Below are positions 33,651-41,397 of a DNA stretch of 41,397 bases, in pieces. The notes beneath the pieces are model-generated. The model was not told where the DNA came from. It ran no database searches and saw only the letters and a list, made by a program, of their open reading frames with translations. This DNA comes from Hellea sp. (GTDB lineage: Bacteria; Pseudomonadota; Alphaproteobacteria; Caulobacterales; Maricaulaceae). Where the stretch lies: the NCBI GenBank assembly GCA_020628495.1, contig JAHDFA010000008.1:1-41397 (forward strand), given 5' to 3'. Numbering within the stretch: the first letter of the stretch is position 1; each line of letters opens with the position of its first letter. The translations under genes and the position numbers were made by a program.

Positions 33651-34969
33651 GATATTTCATCCTCTCGGATCTCAGCCCCAAGCCCGCGCATCAACTCAAA
33701 AAAGGTCGGGAAACTTGTTGCAATCATGGAAGCATCATCAATGGAAATGGGTCCGTCTGCAACACATCCCAATATAAGCGCACTCATGGCAATCCTGTGG
33801 TCATGATAGGTTTTGACTAGACCACCGCCACTGACAATGCCGCCCGTGACTTTCAATCCGTTCTCCAGTTCTTCGACCTGAACGCCGTTCTGCCTCAGTA
33901 AATCGGCGGTCGCTGTAATCCGGTCACTTTCCTTCACGCGCAGCTCGCCAATATCATCCATAATGGTCGTTCCATTTGCGACGGAGGCCGCGACAGCGAG
34001 AATGGGATATTCATCAATCATAGACGCAGCGCGTTCGGGGGGCACCGTGATCCCGCTCAGCTTTGAATATCTAACGTGAATATCTGCAATGACCTCACCG
34101 CCCGATTTGCGAAAGTTATCGGCTTGGACGTGACCGCCCATTTCCGTCAAGCAATCAAACAGGCCCGTCCGCGTTGGATTCATCATGACATTCTCGACAA
34201 TAATATCCGATCCCGGCGTTATCAGCGCCGCAACAATCGGAAAGGCCGCAGAGGAGGGATCGCCAGGGACATTTATTCTCGTCGATTCCAAAGCGACAGG
34301 CCCTTCGAGCTTGATCAAATCCGCGCCGTTTCGCTTGGTCACCTCGACTTTGACTCCAAACGCGCGGAGCATATTTTCGGTATGATCGCGTGTCGGAATG
34401 GGTTCCGTCACCGTCGTAATACCGTTCGTATTTACCGCCGCCAACAAAACGGCAGACTTCACCTGCGCAGACGCGATTGGCGGCGTATAACTGAGCGGTG
34501 TCAAACTGCCGTCGCTTTCAAGCGTCACAGGCAGACGACCGCCCTCTTGCGCCGTCGCGGTGACACCCATGTCGCGCAATGGATCCAAAATCCTGTTCAT
34601 TGGCCGAGACGACAGCGAGGCATCTCCGGTAAATGTCGCGCGAAGATTATATCCTGCACACGCGCCCATAATCAGACGCACCCCGGTGCCGGCATTGCCA
34701 CAGTCCAAATCAACATCGGGTGTTTGCAATCCGGCCGCGCCGCACCCTTCCACCGTGTAAGCGCCCTCACCCGTCTTTGTGATAACAGCGCCCAAAGCCT
34801 GCATCACAGATGCCGTCGAGAGAATGTCTGCCCCTTCCAACAAACCTGTAATTTGAGTCGTGCCTTCCGCCATCGCGCCCAAGATCATTGATCTATGGCT
34901 AATAGACTTATCTCCCGGCGCACGCACCGTGCCTGAAAGCGGTTTGGATTTACTTGACGAACTGCGCAT
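33647..34969 (-). CDS. aroA: 3-phosphoshikimate 1-carboxyvinyltransferase (EPSP synthase)
   Basis: A 440-residue shikimate-pathway enzyme that joins phosphoenolpyruvate to shikimate 3-phosphate. Visible motifs are APGDKSISHRS (17-27), GNAGTGVR (91-98), SRPMNRILDPLRDMGV, SAQVKSA and PGDPSSAAFP, the last set being closer to the CP4-like (class II) enzymes than to E. coli AroA. Residue 94 is glycine; the glyphosate-insensitive CP4 form has alanine at the equivalent position, so that change is absent. It is followed by cmk and preceded by the divergent FYDLN gene. Confidence 0.95.
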   Translation of the reverse strand: MRSSSSKSKPLSGTVRAPGDKSISHRSMILGAMAEGTTQITGLLEGADILSTASVMQALGAVITKTGEGAYTVEGCGAAGLQTPDVDLDCGNAGTGVRLIMGACAGYNLRATFTGDASLSSRPMNRILDPLRDMGVTATAQEGGRLPVTLESDGSLTPLSYTPPIASAQVKSAVLLAAVNTNGITTVTEPIPTRDHTENMLRAFGVKVEVTKRNGADLIKLEGPVALESTRINVPGDPSSAAFPIVAALITPGSDIIVENVMMNPTRTGLFDCLTEMGGHVQADNFRKSGGEVIADIHVRYSKLSGITVPPERAASMIDEYPILAVAASVANGTTIMDDIGELRVKESDRITATADLLRQNGVQVEELENGLKVTGGIVSGGGLVKTYHDHRIAMSALILGCVADGPISIDDASMIATSFPTFFELMRGLGAEIREDEIS

Positions 34970-35101
34970 GAGGGGCTGTCGCTTCCATTGATTGTTGACT
35001 CACATAAGCCAAACGCTAAGAGGCGCGGGTCTCGCAAATTCACACGTTCACCGCAAGCGTTTCTGCAAGACATCAAGCAAGGCATGAAGAAGGTGTTCAA
35101 C

Positions 35102-35560
35102 ATGGCAAAAGTCGATATCGGCACAAAACGGGTTTGCCCCGAATGTGAAGCCAAATTTTACGATCTGACAAAAAATCCGGCCGTTTGCCCGATGTGTCAA
35201 AACAGTTTTGATCCGTCAGAACTGGATCCAAATGTTGTTCTGCCAACAGCCCCGCTTAAGCCGCAAACGTCTAAAGCCGATGATGATGAAGATGATGATA
35301 TCGAAGACGCGGTTGAAGTGGATGAAGATGACATCGACGAAGAAGAGCAAGCGGCCAAAGAGCTGGAGCTCGACGGTGACGATGCCGCTATTATTTCAGG
35401 CGGCGCCAGCGATGATGACGATGATGCACCTGACTTTGACGGCTTCTCGACAGATGAAGATGAAGACGAAGATGCGGCTCTTGTTACAGATGATGACGAA
35501 GACACGCTTCCGCCAGGCATTGCTGATGACGATGATGACGAGGAAGAAATCGAGATCTGA
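35102..35560 (+). CDS. FYDLN-acid domain protein (TIGR02300 family)
   Basis: A 152-residue protein beginning MAKVDIGTKRVCPECEAKFYD. Two CxxC pairs (Cys12/15 and Cys29/32) bracket the FYDL motif that names this alphaproteobacterial family, so a zinc-ribbon-like head is likely. The rest, from about residue 55, is extremely acidic, with long runs of Asp and Glu, and should be disordered. I chose ATG 35102, with an AAGGTG ribosome site before it; a longer frame from 34988 would lack such a site. Its function is unknown. It is divergent from aroA and just upstream of a tRNA. Confidence 0.9.
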   Translation: MAKVDIGTKRVCPECEAKFYDLTKNPAVCPMCQNSFDPSELDPNVVLPTAPLKPQTSKADDDEDDDIEDAVEVDEDDIDEEEQAAKELELDGDDAAIISGGASDDDDDAPDFDGFSTDEDEDEDAALVTDDDEDTLPPGIADDDDDEEEIEI

Positions 35561-35570
35561 GCGAACAGTT

Positions 35571-35590
35571 GGGCCGGTTCATTCCGGCCC
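35571..35590. other. GC-rich hairpin after the FYDLN gene
   Basis: GGGCCGG pairs with CCGGCCC around a six-base loop, ten bases after the stop. No T tract follows, so an intrinsic terminator is not clearly supported; it may be a weak stop or an mRNA-end structure. Confidence 0.35.
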
Positions 35591-35685
35591 GCAAATCCCG
35601 CTTGCCACGCCGCGCAACGGGCGTTAAACGGCGCGACCAAACCCCGGTTTTCGCATTCAGGTTACCGGGCCGAATGGAATAGTTC

Positions 35686-35761
35686 GGGGCCTTAGCTCAG
35701 CTGGTAGAGCGCTTCGCTGGCAGCGAAGAGGTCAGGGGTTCGACTCCCCTAGGCTCCACCA
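35686..35761 (+). tRNA. tRNA-Ala, anticodon GGC
   Basis: A 76-base tRNA. The acceptor stem GGGGCCT pairs with AGGCTCC (one G-U), the D arm contains AGCTCAGCTGGTAGAGC, the anticodon loop CTGGCAG has GGC, and the T arm contains GGGGTTCGACTCCCC. The 3' CCA is encoded (35759-35761). It reads GCC codons. Confidence 0.97.
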
Positions 35762-35858
35762 TTCTCAAAATATCCCGTCACGAAACGTCACTAAAATTTC
35801 ATATTCTCAGACTCTAACGCGGCTTGCATTGCGTTCAGGCCGCAGGCAGTGAGCCCAT

Positions 35859-37178
35859 ATGAAAAGCATACGTGACCTGAAAATTGCAACAATTGGTGCG
35901 GGCTATGTCGGCCTGGTGACCGGCGTTTGCTTTTCCGATTTTGGCTATGACGTCACCTGTGTTGATAAAGACAAACGTAAGGTTGACCAGCTCAAAGCCG
36001 GACAAATGCCCATTTTTGAAGACGGGCTTGAGGCTTTAGTGAAACGCAATGTCAAAGCCGGGCGATTACACTTTACAACAGAGCTATCAGACGCGGCGTC
36101 AAAGGCTGATGTTGTCTTCATCGGGGTCGGTACGCCGCCTGCCGAGGACGGGTCCGCAGACCTTCAATATGTTATGGCGGCCGCGAAAGAACTTGCCTCA
36201 TTATTGGACGGCTTTACCGTCATCGCTATCAAGTCAACAGTTCCGGTCGGAACGGGCGATAAAGTCGAGGCTTTGATGCGGGAGGTCGCGCCAGATGCGG
36301 ACTTCGCGGTGGTATCCAATCCCGAATTCTTGCGCGAAGGCGCTGCGATAGCCGATTTCACGGATCCGGACCGCGTTATCATTGGGACAACGGATGAGCG
36401 GGCGCGTGATGTGATGGCACGACTTTATCGGCCATTCTCGGCGCTCGGGCCGCCGACGGTTTTCACGGATAGGCGTACGTCCGAGCTACTTAAATATGCA
36501 GCGAATGCCTATCTCGCCACGAAAATCAGTTTCATCAATGAAATTGCAGACCTTTGCGAAGCTGTCGGGGCAAATGTTACTGACGTTGCATTTGGGATGG
36601 GGTTGGACGAGCGGATTGGATCGAAATATCTGGCCCCCGGCCCCGGTTATGGCGGATCTTGCTTTCCTAAAGACACCAAAGCGCTGCTCGATATCGCTAA
36701 AAAAGCGGGGGCTCAGTCGCGTATCGTCGAACAAGTCGTGGCTGTGAATGAAGCCCGCAAACAGTCCATGGCAGAAAAGGTCATTACATTATGTGGAGGA
36801 TCGGTGCAAAATCTGACTGTCGCCATGTTGGGGCTGGCTTTCAAGCCTGATACGGATGACGTTCGCGAAACACCGGCCTTTCCAATCATCGAAGCCCTAC
36901 AAAAAGCCGGTGCCAGAGTCCGAGCCTTTGATCCCGAGGCAATGGAAGAGTCCAAAGATCATCTATCAAATGTTATCTATGCGCAGGATGCTTATGATTG
37001 CGCGCGCGGTGCGGATGTCATCGTTCTGGCGACGGAATGGAAACAGTTCCGAAATCTGGATTTCAACTATTTAGGTGAGATCATGGTGTCTCGAAAATTC
37101 GCTGATTTACGCAATGTCTACGCCCCCGAACATGTTCGCAGTCATGATTTTGACTATGTGAGCATTGGACGCGCATAA
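35859..37178 (+). CDS. ugd: UDP-glucose 6-dehydrogenase
   Basis: A 439-residue enzyme that oxidises UDP-glucose to UDP-glucuronate with NAD, giving precursors for exopolysaccharide or lipid A modification. The N-terminal Rossmann fold has GAGYVGLVTG (13-22). Motifs GVGTPP, STVPVGTGD and NPEFLREGAAI follow, and the catalytic Cys268 is in GYGGSCFPKDT. The C-terminal part (about 315-435) is the UDP-binding domain with AFKPDTDDVRETP. No other polysaccharide genes are near, so it seems to stand alone between a tRNA and the unknown operon. Confidence 0.95.
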   Translation: MKSIRDLKIATIGAGYVGLVTGVCFSDFGYDVTCVDKDKRKVDQLKAGQMPIFEDGLEALVKRNVKAGRLHFTTELSDAASKADVVFIGVGTPPAEDGSADLQYVMAAAKELASLLDGFTVIAIKSTVPVGTGDKVEALMREVAPDADFAVVSNPEFLREGAAIADFTDPDRVIIGTTDERARDVMARLYRPFSALGPPTVFTDRRTSELLKYAANAYLATKISFINEIADLCEAVGANVTDVAFGMGLDERIGSKYLAPGPGYGGSCFPKDTKALLDIAKKAGAQSRIVEQVVAVNEARKQSMAEKVITLCGGSVQNLTVAMLGLAFKPDTDDVRETPAFPIIEALQKAGARVRAFDPEAMEESKDHLSNVIYAQDAYDCARGADVIVLATEWKQFRNLDFNYLGEIMVSRKFADLRNVYAPEHVRSHDFDYVSIGRA

Positions 37179-37293
37179 AACGTCAGTTCTATGGTCGATT
37201 TTGCACGATTTCGGCGAGTGACTTATTGAAAAGCGATAAAATCGTCATTAGGTCTATCAGGTAAGAAAAGACGAAGAGGGAGGAAGTTCGAAA

Positions 37294-38400
37294 ATGTCTA
37301 CGTTCGAAACACAGATAGAAAAATCAAAGCAGGAAGTAGCGGAAGCGCAGAGCAAAATTGCTGAGCTATCGGCGCGTATTGATACGGCGCGTTCGAAAAT
37401 GAGCCAGGGTACAGATATTTCCTTGGATATTGAAAATGCGTCCTTGGATGACGTCCATGCGCATTCCGATCTGATGAATGCCAATATCGCCGAGCTGATT
37501 ATGGGTTTGGACGATGTGACTGCTGGGTTTTCAAAAGACTTTGACGGCTTGCGGTCCAAGACGGGCTGGGAAAAATTTGTCGGCATCTTCTCAAAACAGC
37601 GGGCGGAAAGCCTCCGGGCAGAGCGTGTTCGTGCGGCGTCTATTGAGGACAAGCTGCAAGACTTGATTGCCAAATCCAACACGATCCAAGCCATGCTGCA
37701 AGAACAGTTGAATGAACTGGGTCATCACAAGAATAAGGTCGAAGGCAATTTGCAGAAGACTTTGGTTGACCGTGAAGCCGCTGTGACTGTGCTGGAAGAG
37801 ATCAAAGGCGAAATTCAGGCGCTTGACCCGCAGATCATCGAGCTGGAAGGCAAGCTCGGTGTCGTAACCAAGCCAAAAGAGCGTGCGCAGTTGGAAGCTG
37901 AAATGGCAAAGCTGAATGCCCGTCATAATGAGCTGGCGCAGCTGGAGCAGGTCAAAATTTCGGAAAGCCAAACACTCGAGCGCTACATCGAAAAGGGTAA
38001 GACTTGGATGGACTCGCTCCAAAACCAAATCGCCACACAAATGGTGCTCCTGAACAAGCTCTCGACCGACACAAAGCAACGGGTTGTTCTCTATGATGCC
38101 TTGTCGAAATCTCTAAAAACGGCACAGCAGCAAGACGTCGCGCATAAGATCAACGAGATTGGTGTGGCTACGGATAAAGAGGCGCAAGTCGCTATGGCCG
38201 CCATCGGCGCTGCGACAAATTCAAAAATGGCTGAGATGATGGAAGCTCATGAGGACCATATCGTCTTTGCGCGGAAAGTTCTGGAAGAGAAGGTCAAGGC
38301 TGATGAGCGTTTTGCACGCCGCTTTGAGAAGATCGTCGAGAAACATGATGCCAATGCCTATGGCGAAGAGTCCTTAGGCACGGCCGGAGGCCAGGCCTAA
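37294..38400 (+). CDS. Coiled-coil protein of unknown function
   Basis: A 368-residue soluble protein, almost wholly helical, with heptad-like stretches at about 5-45 and 105-260. The middle (about 60-105) has the less coiled part GLRSKTGWEKFVGIFSKQ. There is no signal peptide or membrane segment. The layout loosely recalls TelA-type 'toxic anion resistance' proteins, but I see no diagnostic motif and do not make that call. A strong ribosome site (GAGGGAGG) precedes ATG 37294. The next gene begins one base after the stop, and an AAA ATPase follows, so it is probably the structural or adaptor part of a three-gene system. Confidence 0.8.
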   Translation: MSTFETQIEKSKQEVAEAQSKIAELSARIDTARSKMSQGTDISLDIENASLDDVHAHSDLMNANIAELIMGLDDVTAGFSKDFDGLRSKTGWEKFVGIFSKQRAESLRAERVRAASIEDKLQDLIAKSNTIQAMLQEQLNELGHHKNKVEGNLQKTLVDREAAVTVLEEIKGEIQALDPQIIELEGKLGVVTKPKERAQLEAEMAKLNARHNELAQLEQVKISESQTLERYIEKGKTWMDSLQNQIATQMVLLNKLSTDTKQRVVLYDALSKSLKTAQQQDVAHKINEIGVATDKEAQVAMAAIGAATNSKMAEMMEAHEDHIVFARKVLEEKVKADERFARRFEKIVEKHDANAYGEESLGTAGGQA

Positions 38401-38401
38401 G

Positions 38402-39520
38402 GTGGACCTGTCTTATACGCACCGCGTGCTGGATAGCGCGCGGGCGACCCGCCGATATTTTGCTAAATTCGAGCGTATCATCACGCATTTGCGCTCTGTG
38501 GCCACACTTTCCTCTGATGAAGGTTTGATCACAGAAGCCGAGCAGAAAATTTTGAGCCAATATCTGGGCGATTTGAATAATAGCTTCACGGCCCTGTCTT
38601 ATAAATATCTGATGACGAACCGCGCGCCGGATTCGGGAAAGATGAGTATTGATAAAACAGAATCCGGATTTCCGGTTTTCTCTGAAATTATACAGCTCGC
38701 TGCCGATGCGACTCAAGCAAAGAAGCATCTGAAGTCTCTGCCCGACCAAGAGCGCCTTAAAAAGGATATGGTCAATCATATCCTGACCGAACGCTCCGCG
38801 CCGACAACGCTTCAATATGCACTGGCGCAACGGATTTATTATGAGACTTTGGTGAATGAAAATCTGTTCTTGTCGCAGAACCACCCGCAAATCGTGTGGG
38901 TCGGCAAGGATCTGCATCGTCAGAAACGGCGCTATATCATTCATTGGGCCGCCTATGATTCAAAGACGAATATTCCTGTCGTCTATTTGATGGTTGTGGA
39001 TGACACAGCCAATCGAGCGCTGCCAAATGATGAACGCCGCTGGCCGCGCGTTCAGGATGCGCTGATGGCGCAGGCCATATCCGAATTGAAACTGCTGACG
39101 ATTGCGAAAGGCTTTGACGAAGACTTTAACGGGCTGCATCCGAAAAGCCTCCGCCGGTTTCATTTAGGACCGATGCACAGCCATGCCTTTACCGAACAGC
39201 GTGGCCCCATTCGTGAGGTCTTAGCCAATGCAATTGGCGAAGAAGGTTTGGATTGGGCGCTCGCTTGGACGGTGGAAACGCTAATTTCCGATGGGCAAGA
39301 ATGGAAGAAAGTCGGCGTATTCAAACAAGCGCCCCGCGAAGTCTTCAAACTCGATGCGTTTAACATGTCCGGCAAAATGGACGGCGTCACAGATGTGACC
39401 CGGGCGCTGATTTTGCCGCACCGCGCCTTTCAGGTGATGGAAGAAAAACATGCCGATGATTTCGCAGGCGTCCGCAAATATGTCGTCGGGCAGAACGCGA
39501 AAATTTTAAGTTACACCTAG
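38402..39520 (+). CDS. Unknown soluble protein in coiled-coil/ATPase operon
   Basis: A 372-residue protein starting with GTG one base after the coiled-coil gene; a GGAGG lies about 11 bases upstream. It has no signal peptide or membrane span. The first ~150 residues are helical, followed by a mixed part with the strands IVWVGKDLHRQKRRYIIHWAA and NIPVVYLMVVDD, which looks like a single folded domain. His and Arg are notably frequent in FHLGPMHSHAFTEQRGP (about residues 258-274). I do not recognise a family. The gene is followed by the ATPase at 39531 after ten bases, so it should belong to the same complex or pathway. Confidence 0.78.
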   Translation: MDLSYTHRVLDSARATRRYFAKFERIITHLRSVATLSSDEGLITEAEQKILSQYLGDLNNSFTALSYKYLMTNRAPDSGKMSIDKTESGFPVFSEIIQLAADATQAKKHLKSLPDQERLKKDMVNHILTERSAPTTLQYALAQRIYYETLVNENLFLSQNHPQIVWVGKDLHRQKRRYIIHWAAYDSKTNIPVVYLMVVDDTANRALPNDERRWPRVQDALMAQAISELKLLTIAKGFDEDFNGLHPKSLRRFHLGPMHSHAFTEQRGPIREVLANAIGEEGLDWALAWTVETLISDGQEWKKVGVFKQAPREVFKLDAFNMSGKMDGVTDVTRALILPHRAFQVMEEKHADDFAGVRKYVVGQNAKILSYT

Positions 39521-39530
39521 AGGAAATAAT

Positions 39531-41397
39531 ATGTCGAACGCCTCTGACCTGATGGAAATAAAAGAAACCGCAATCCGTGAGAAAGTTCCGGCGGCGCAAT
39601 CGATGCTGGATGGTTTTGACCATACGCCGCGTCTGGCCAAAGCAAAGGATATCGAAACGGTAGCGTCTAAATCTCCGGGTATTGGCGGCACGCGCCGTCG
39701 CTTTCGCTCGACAACGCCGGGTCTGGTGACCGCGTCAACGGCGAAAGCCGAAGGCGTCAATATTATCGCCCGCGTTGAAGCTACAGATGAAGATGATGCC
39801 TTGATGAGCCCTGTACAGGCGGGCGTGCTCCATGGCTTAAGACGGGCGCTTTCAACAGCGCTGACCGTTGTTGATCAATATGCGGATGCGACGGGCTTAT
39901 CCGCCCTGATGAAGGCGAATTTGGAGGGGAAGCTCCCGGCGTCAAAACAAACGGAATTTAACGAAGGCCTTGCTGCCAGCTCGATCATCTCGCTGCATGT
40001 CTTCGCCAATATGGCGAGTTATTTACTGTCATCCCTGCATGACACGTCAGAGCTCTCAATTGATGTCGGGGATGTCGAAGAAGTCCTGACGGACAACCCG
40101 CAACTCGCGCTGTTGGGGGCTTTGTGGGAACTCGATCAAGACCTCGCGGTGTTTGCGGATAGCGAAGATAAACTCATCCCAACTGTGACGGCTTTTCTTG
40201 AACAACTCATGGAAAAAGCAAGTCTGCGCGCGGCGAACTTGCCGCGTCTGGAGGCTTTTACATCTGTCGCCTACCGCGTCGAAGAGGATGATTTTGAAAT
40301 CCGTGGCTTTGAAGCGGCCAGCCGGGCCAAATCGTCCAAGCTAACCATGACCTTCAAAAAGCCGAATGAAATTGTCGGCAACCATATCGCCAAATATCAG
40401 GCCATGAAATTGGCGAAAATGATCATGGCCTATGATTTTGATCGGAAGTTAAATCCTTTTGTTGAGCTTGGCGGTTTCATCTTCACCTTTATGGGTGATG
40501 GCAAACCCGGAACAGGTAAGACCATCTTAATCCAGATGATGGCCGGGTTGATAAATGATTATTGCAACAATGCGGGATATCCCTTCCGCTATCAGAACCT
40601 CTCCACCGAGAGCATTGATAGCTATCAGGGTAAGTCGGCGCAAAATGCCAAGGCCTTTTTCAATACGGTAATTGATCCCAATGTCATTGGTTTTGGGACA
40701 ATTGACGATATTGACCAACTCGCCGGAAAACGCGGTGACCGTCAATCTTCTGCCGGCCAATTAGAAATCACAGCCGTCTTGATGGAGAGTTTTGCAGGCG
40801 CCAATACGGTCGTGCGCGGGAATTGCACCTTTGGCATGTTTTCCAACTATCCGGAGAATGTTGATGATGCATTGCGGCAGCGTGCGGGCGCAAGGTTCCT
40901 TGTCGACGGCCCGCAAACGCGCGAAGACTATATTGATATCCTGCATATTTTGATGGGTAAGAACCATAAAATCCCTGTTGGGGATCATGAGTTGTTTGAG
41001 ACGCAGCAAATTAAAAAAGCTGTGGCGCGCTCGTTTGAAGCGCATAGTAAGCCACAAGAAGATGGCCTGATCAAAGTCTATGAAGAGACGACAAAACAGC
41101 TCGGTAAGCTGGATACGCTGGCCAAAATCGGCGCTTATTTGAATAATATTCAGAATGTCGATGAGCGCTTTACGGGCCGCGCGATTAAAAACATCACGGA
41201 CGCGATTAAAGTCCGGGCCATGGATTTTGAACTTCCCGATGAGTGGATGGAAAACCCCGACCTCTTCCTGTTCAAAAATTACGACGCAAAGAAAGAGATG
41301 ATAGCCGATCTGGCCGTGCCGATCACGGTCGACATGGTCCTGCAAGAAATCAATCGCTACGCCGATTCAGAATTCCGCTACGCCGATAAATCAGACG
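39531..41397 (+). CDS. AAA-type ATPase of unknown system, 3' truncated
   Basis: At least 622 residues, open to the window edge, so the C-terminus is missing. The ATG at 39531 has an AGAGGAAA ribosome site. The first ~300 residues are a helical domain with no match I can name. Residues 324-331 are GKPGTGKT (Walker A, Lys330), followed by a Walker B-like TIDDID (Asp392/393/395) and QRAGARFLVDGP, which could hold the arginine finger. There is no sign of a protease or nuclease domain in the visible part. It closes a tight three-gene unit. Its job, such as remodelling of the coiled-coil partner, is inferred from context only. Confidence 0.8.
   Translation, partial: MSNASDLMEIKETAIREKVPAAQSMLDGFDHTPRLAKAKDIETVASKSPGIGGTRRRFRSTTPGLVTASTAKAEGVNIIARVEATDEDDALMSPVQAGVLHGLRRALSTALTVVDQYADATGLSALMKANLEGKLPASKQTEFNEGLAASSIISLHVFANMASYLLSSLHDTSELSIDVGDVEEVLTDNPQLALLGALWELDQDLAVFADSEDKLIPTVTAFLEQLMEKASLRAANLPRLEAFTSVAYRVEEDDFEIRGFEAASRAKSSKLTMTFKKPNEIVGNHIAKYQAMKLAKMIMAYDFDRKLNPFVELGGFIFTFMGDGKPGTGKTILIQMMAGLINDYCNNAGYPFRYQNLSTESIDSYQGKSAQNAKAFFNTVIDPNVIGFGTIDDIDQLAGKRGDRQSSAGQLEITAVLMESFAGANTVVRGNCTFGMFSNYPENVDDALRQRAGARFLVDGPQTREDYIDILHILMGKNHKIPVGDHELFETQQIKKAVARSFEAHSKPQEDGLIKVYEETTKQLGKLDTLAKIGAYLNNIQNVDERFTGRAIKNITDAIKVRAMDFELPDEWMENPDLFLFKNYDAKKEMIADLAVPITVDMVLQEINRYADSEFRYADKSD

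Noticed and set aside
33066-33806. A 246-codon open frame antisense to cmk and the aroA end
   Set aside because: Shadow of two well-recognised genes, with no domain of its own.
34076-34891. A 271-codon open frame antisense to aroA
   Set aside because: The product is rich in Arg, His and Ile in the way of a shadow frame; aroA is beyond doubt.
35280-35550. Tandem GATGATGA-like repeats
   Set aside because: This is the low-complexity coding of an Asp/Glu-rich tail in the FYDLN protein; the unit is not regular.
35571-35590. Intrinsic terminator after the FYDLN gene
   Set aside because: The hairpin is good but has no T run, so it is listed only as a hairpin.

Overview
The window looks like chromosomal DNA of a marine-type alphaproteobacterium, most plausibly from the Hyphomonadaceae/Maricaulales or a neighbouring order. 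This rests on gene content: a PhyR-NepR-EcfG general stress response locus, HWE/HisKA_2 kinases, a FYDLN-acid protein, an aroA-cmk pair and an Oar-type TonB-dependent receptor. Base composition is moderate (roughly 50% G+C by eye). I see no phage, IS transposase, CRISPR array or rRNA operon.

Layout. (1) 1-3781: the end of pxpA, then pxpB and pxpC (5-oxoprolinase), directly abutted by a pabB-pabC fusion (folate precursor synthesis). (2) 3850-11428: a tightly packed operon with zntB, DUF4129, DUF4350, MoxR AAA ATPase, DUF58, SpoIIM-like and RDD proteins, ending tail-to-tail with sdaA (L-serine dehydratase, minus strand). (3) 12872-22880: a general-stress-response region. It holds phyR, nepR, ecfG and a membrane HisKA_2 kinase, a second GAF-HWE kinase, topoisomerase IB, DUF2254, DUF2945, a YqjD/YqjE-like membrane operon and several small proteins. 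Reading the intergenic spacers, I find seven sites matching the EcfG promoter (GGAAC, 16-17 bases, CGTT or CGTA) and one weaker site, nearly all placed just upstream of these genes. The region therefore appears to be a physically clustered stress regulon around its own regulators.

(4) 22933-31168: a nucleoside/nucleotide salvage region with AMP nucleosidase, two NupC transporters, a large TonB-dependent receptor and a uridine kinase. (5) 31169-31953: 785 bases with no credible protein but with many nested helices, including GNRA-loop hairpins and a long-range closing stem. I read this as a candidate structured RNA of about 455 nt of unassigned class. (6) 31954-35761: an exported HtrA-type protease, cmk and aroA, a FYDLN-acid protein and tRNA-Ala(GGC). 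(7) 35859-41397: UDP-glucose dehydrogenase, then a three-gene unit (coiled-coil protein, unknown protein, AAA ATPase running off the end) that I cannot assign to a described system.

How the parts fit: phosphorylated PhyR should sequester NepR and free EcfG, which would transcribe the local promoters. The products appear to be envelope-associated small proteins, a DNA topoisomerase and stress-type membrane proteins. The salvage block would take up nucleosides across both membranes and phosphorylate uridine/cytidine, while AMP nucleosidase degrades AMP. All assignments are from reading the sequence; no database search was run.
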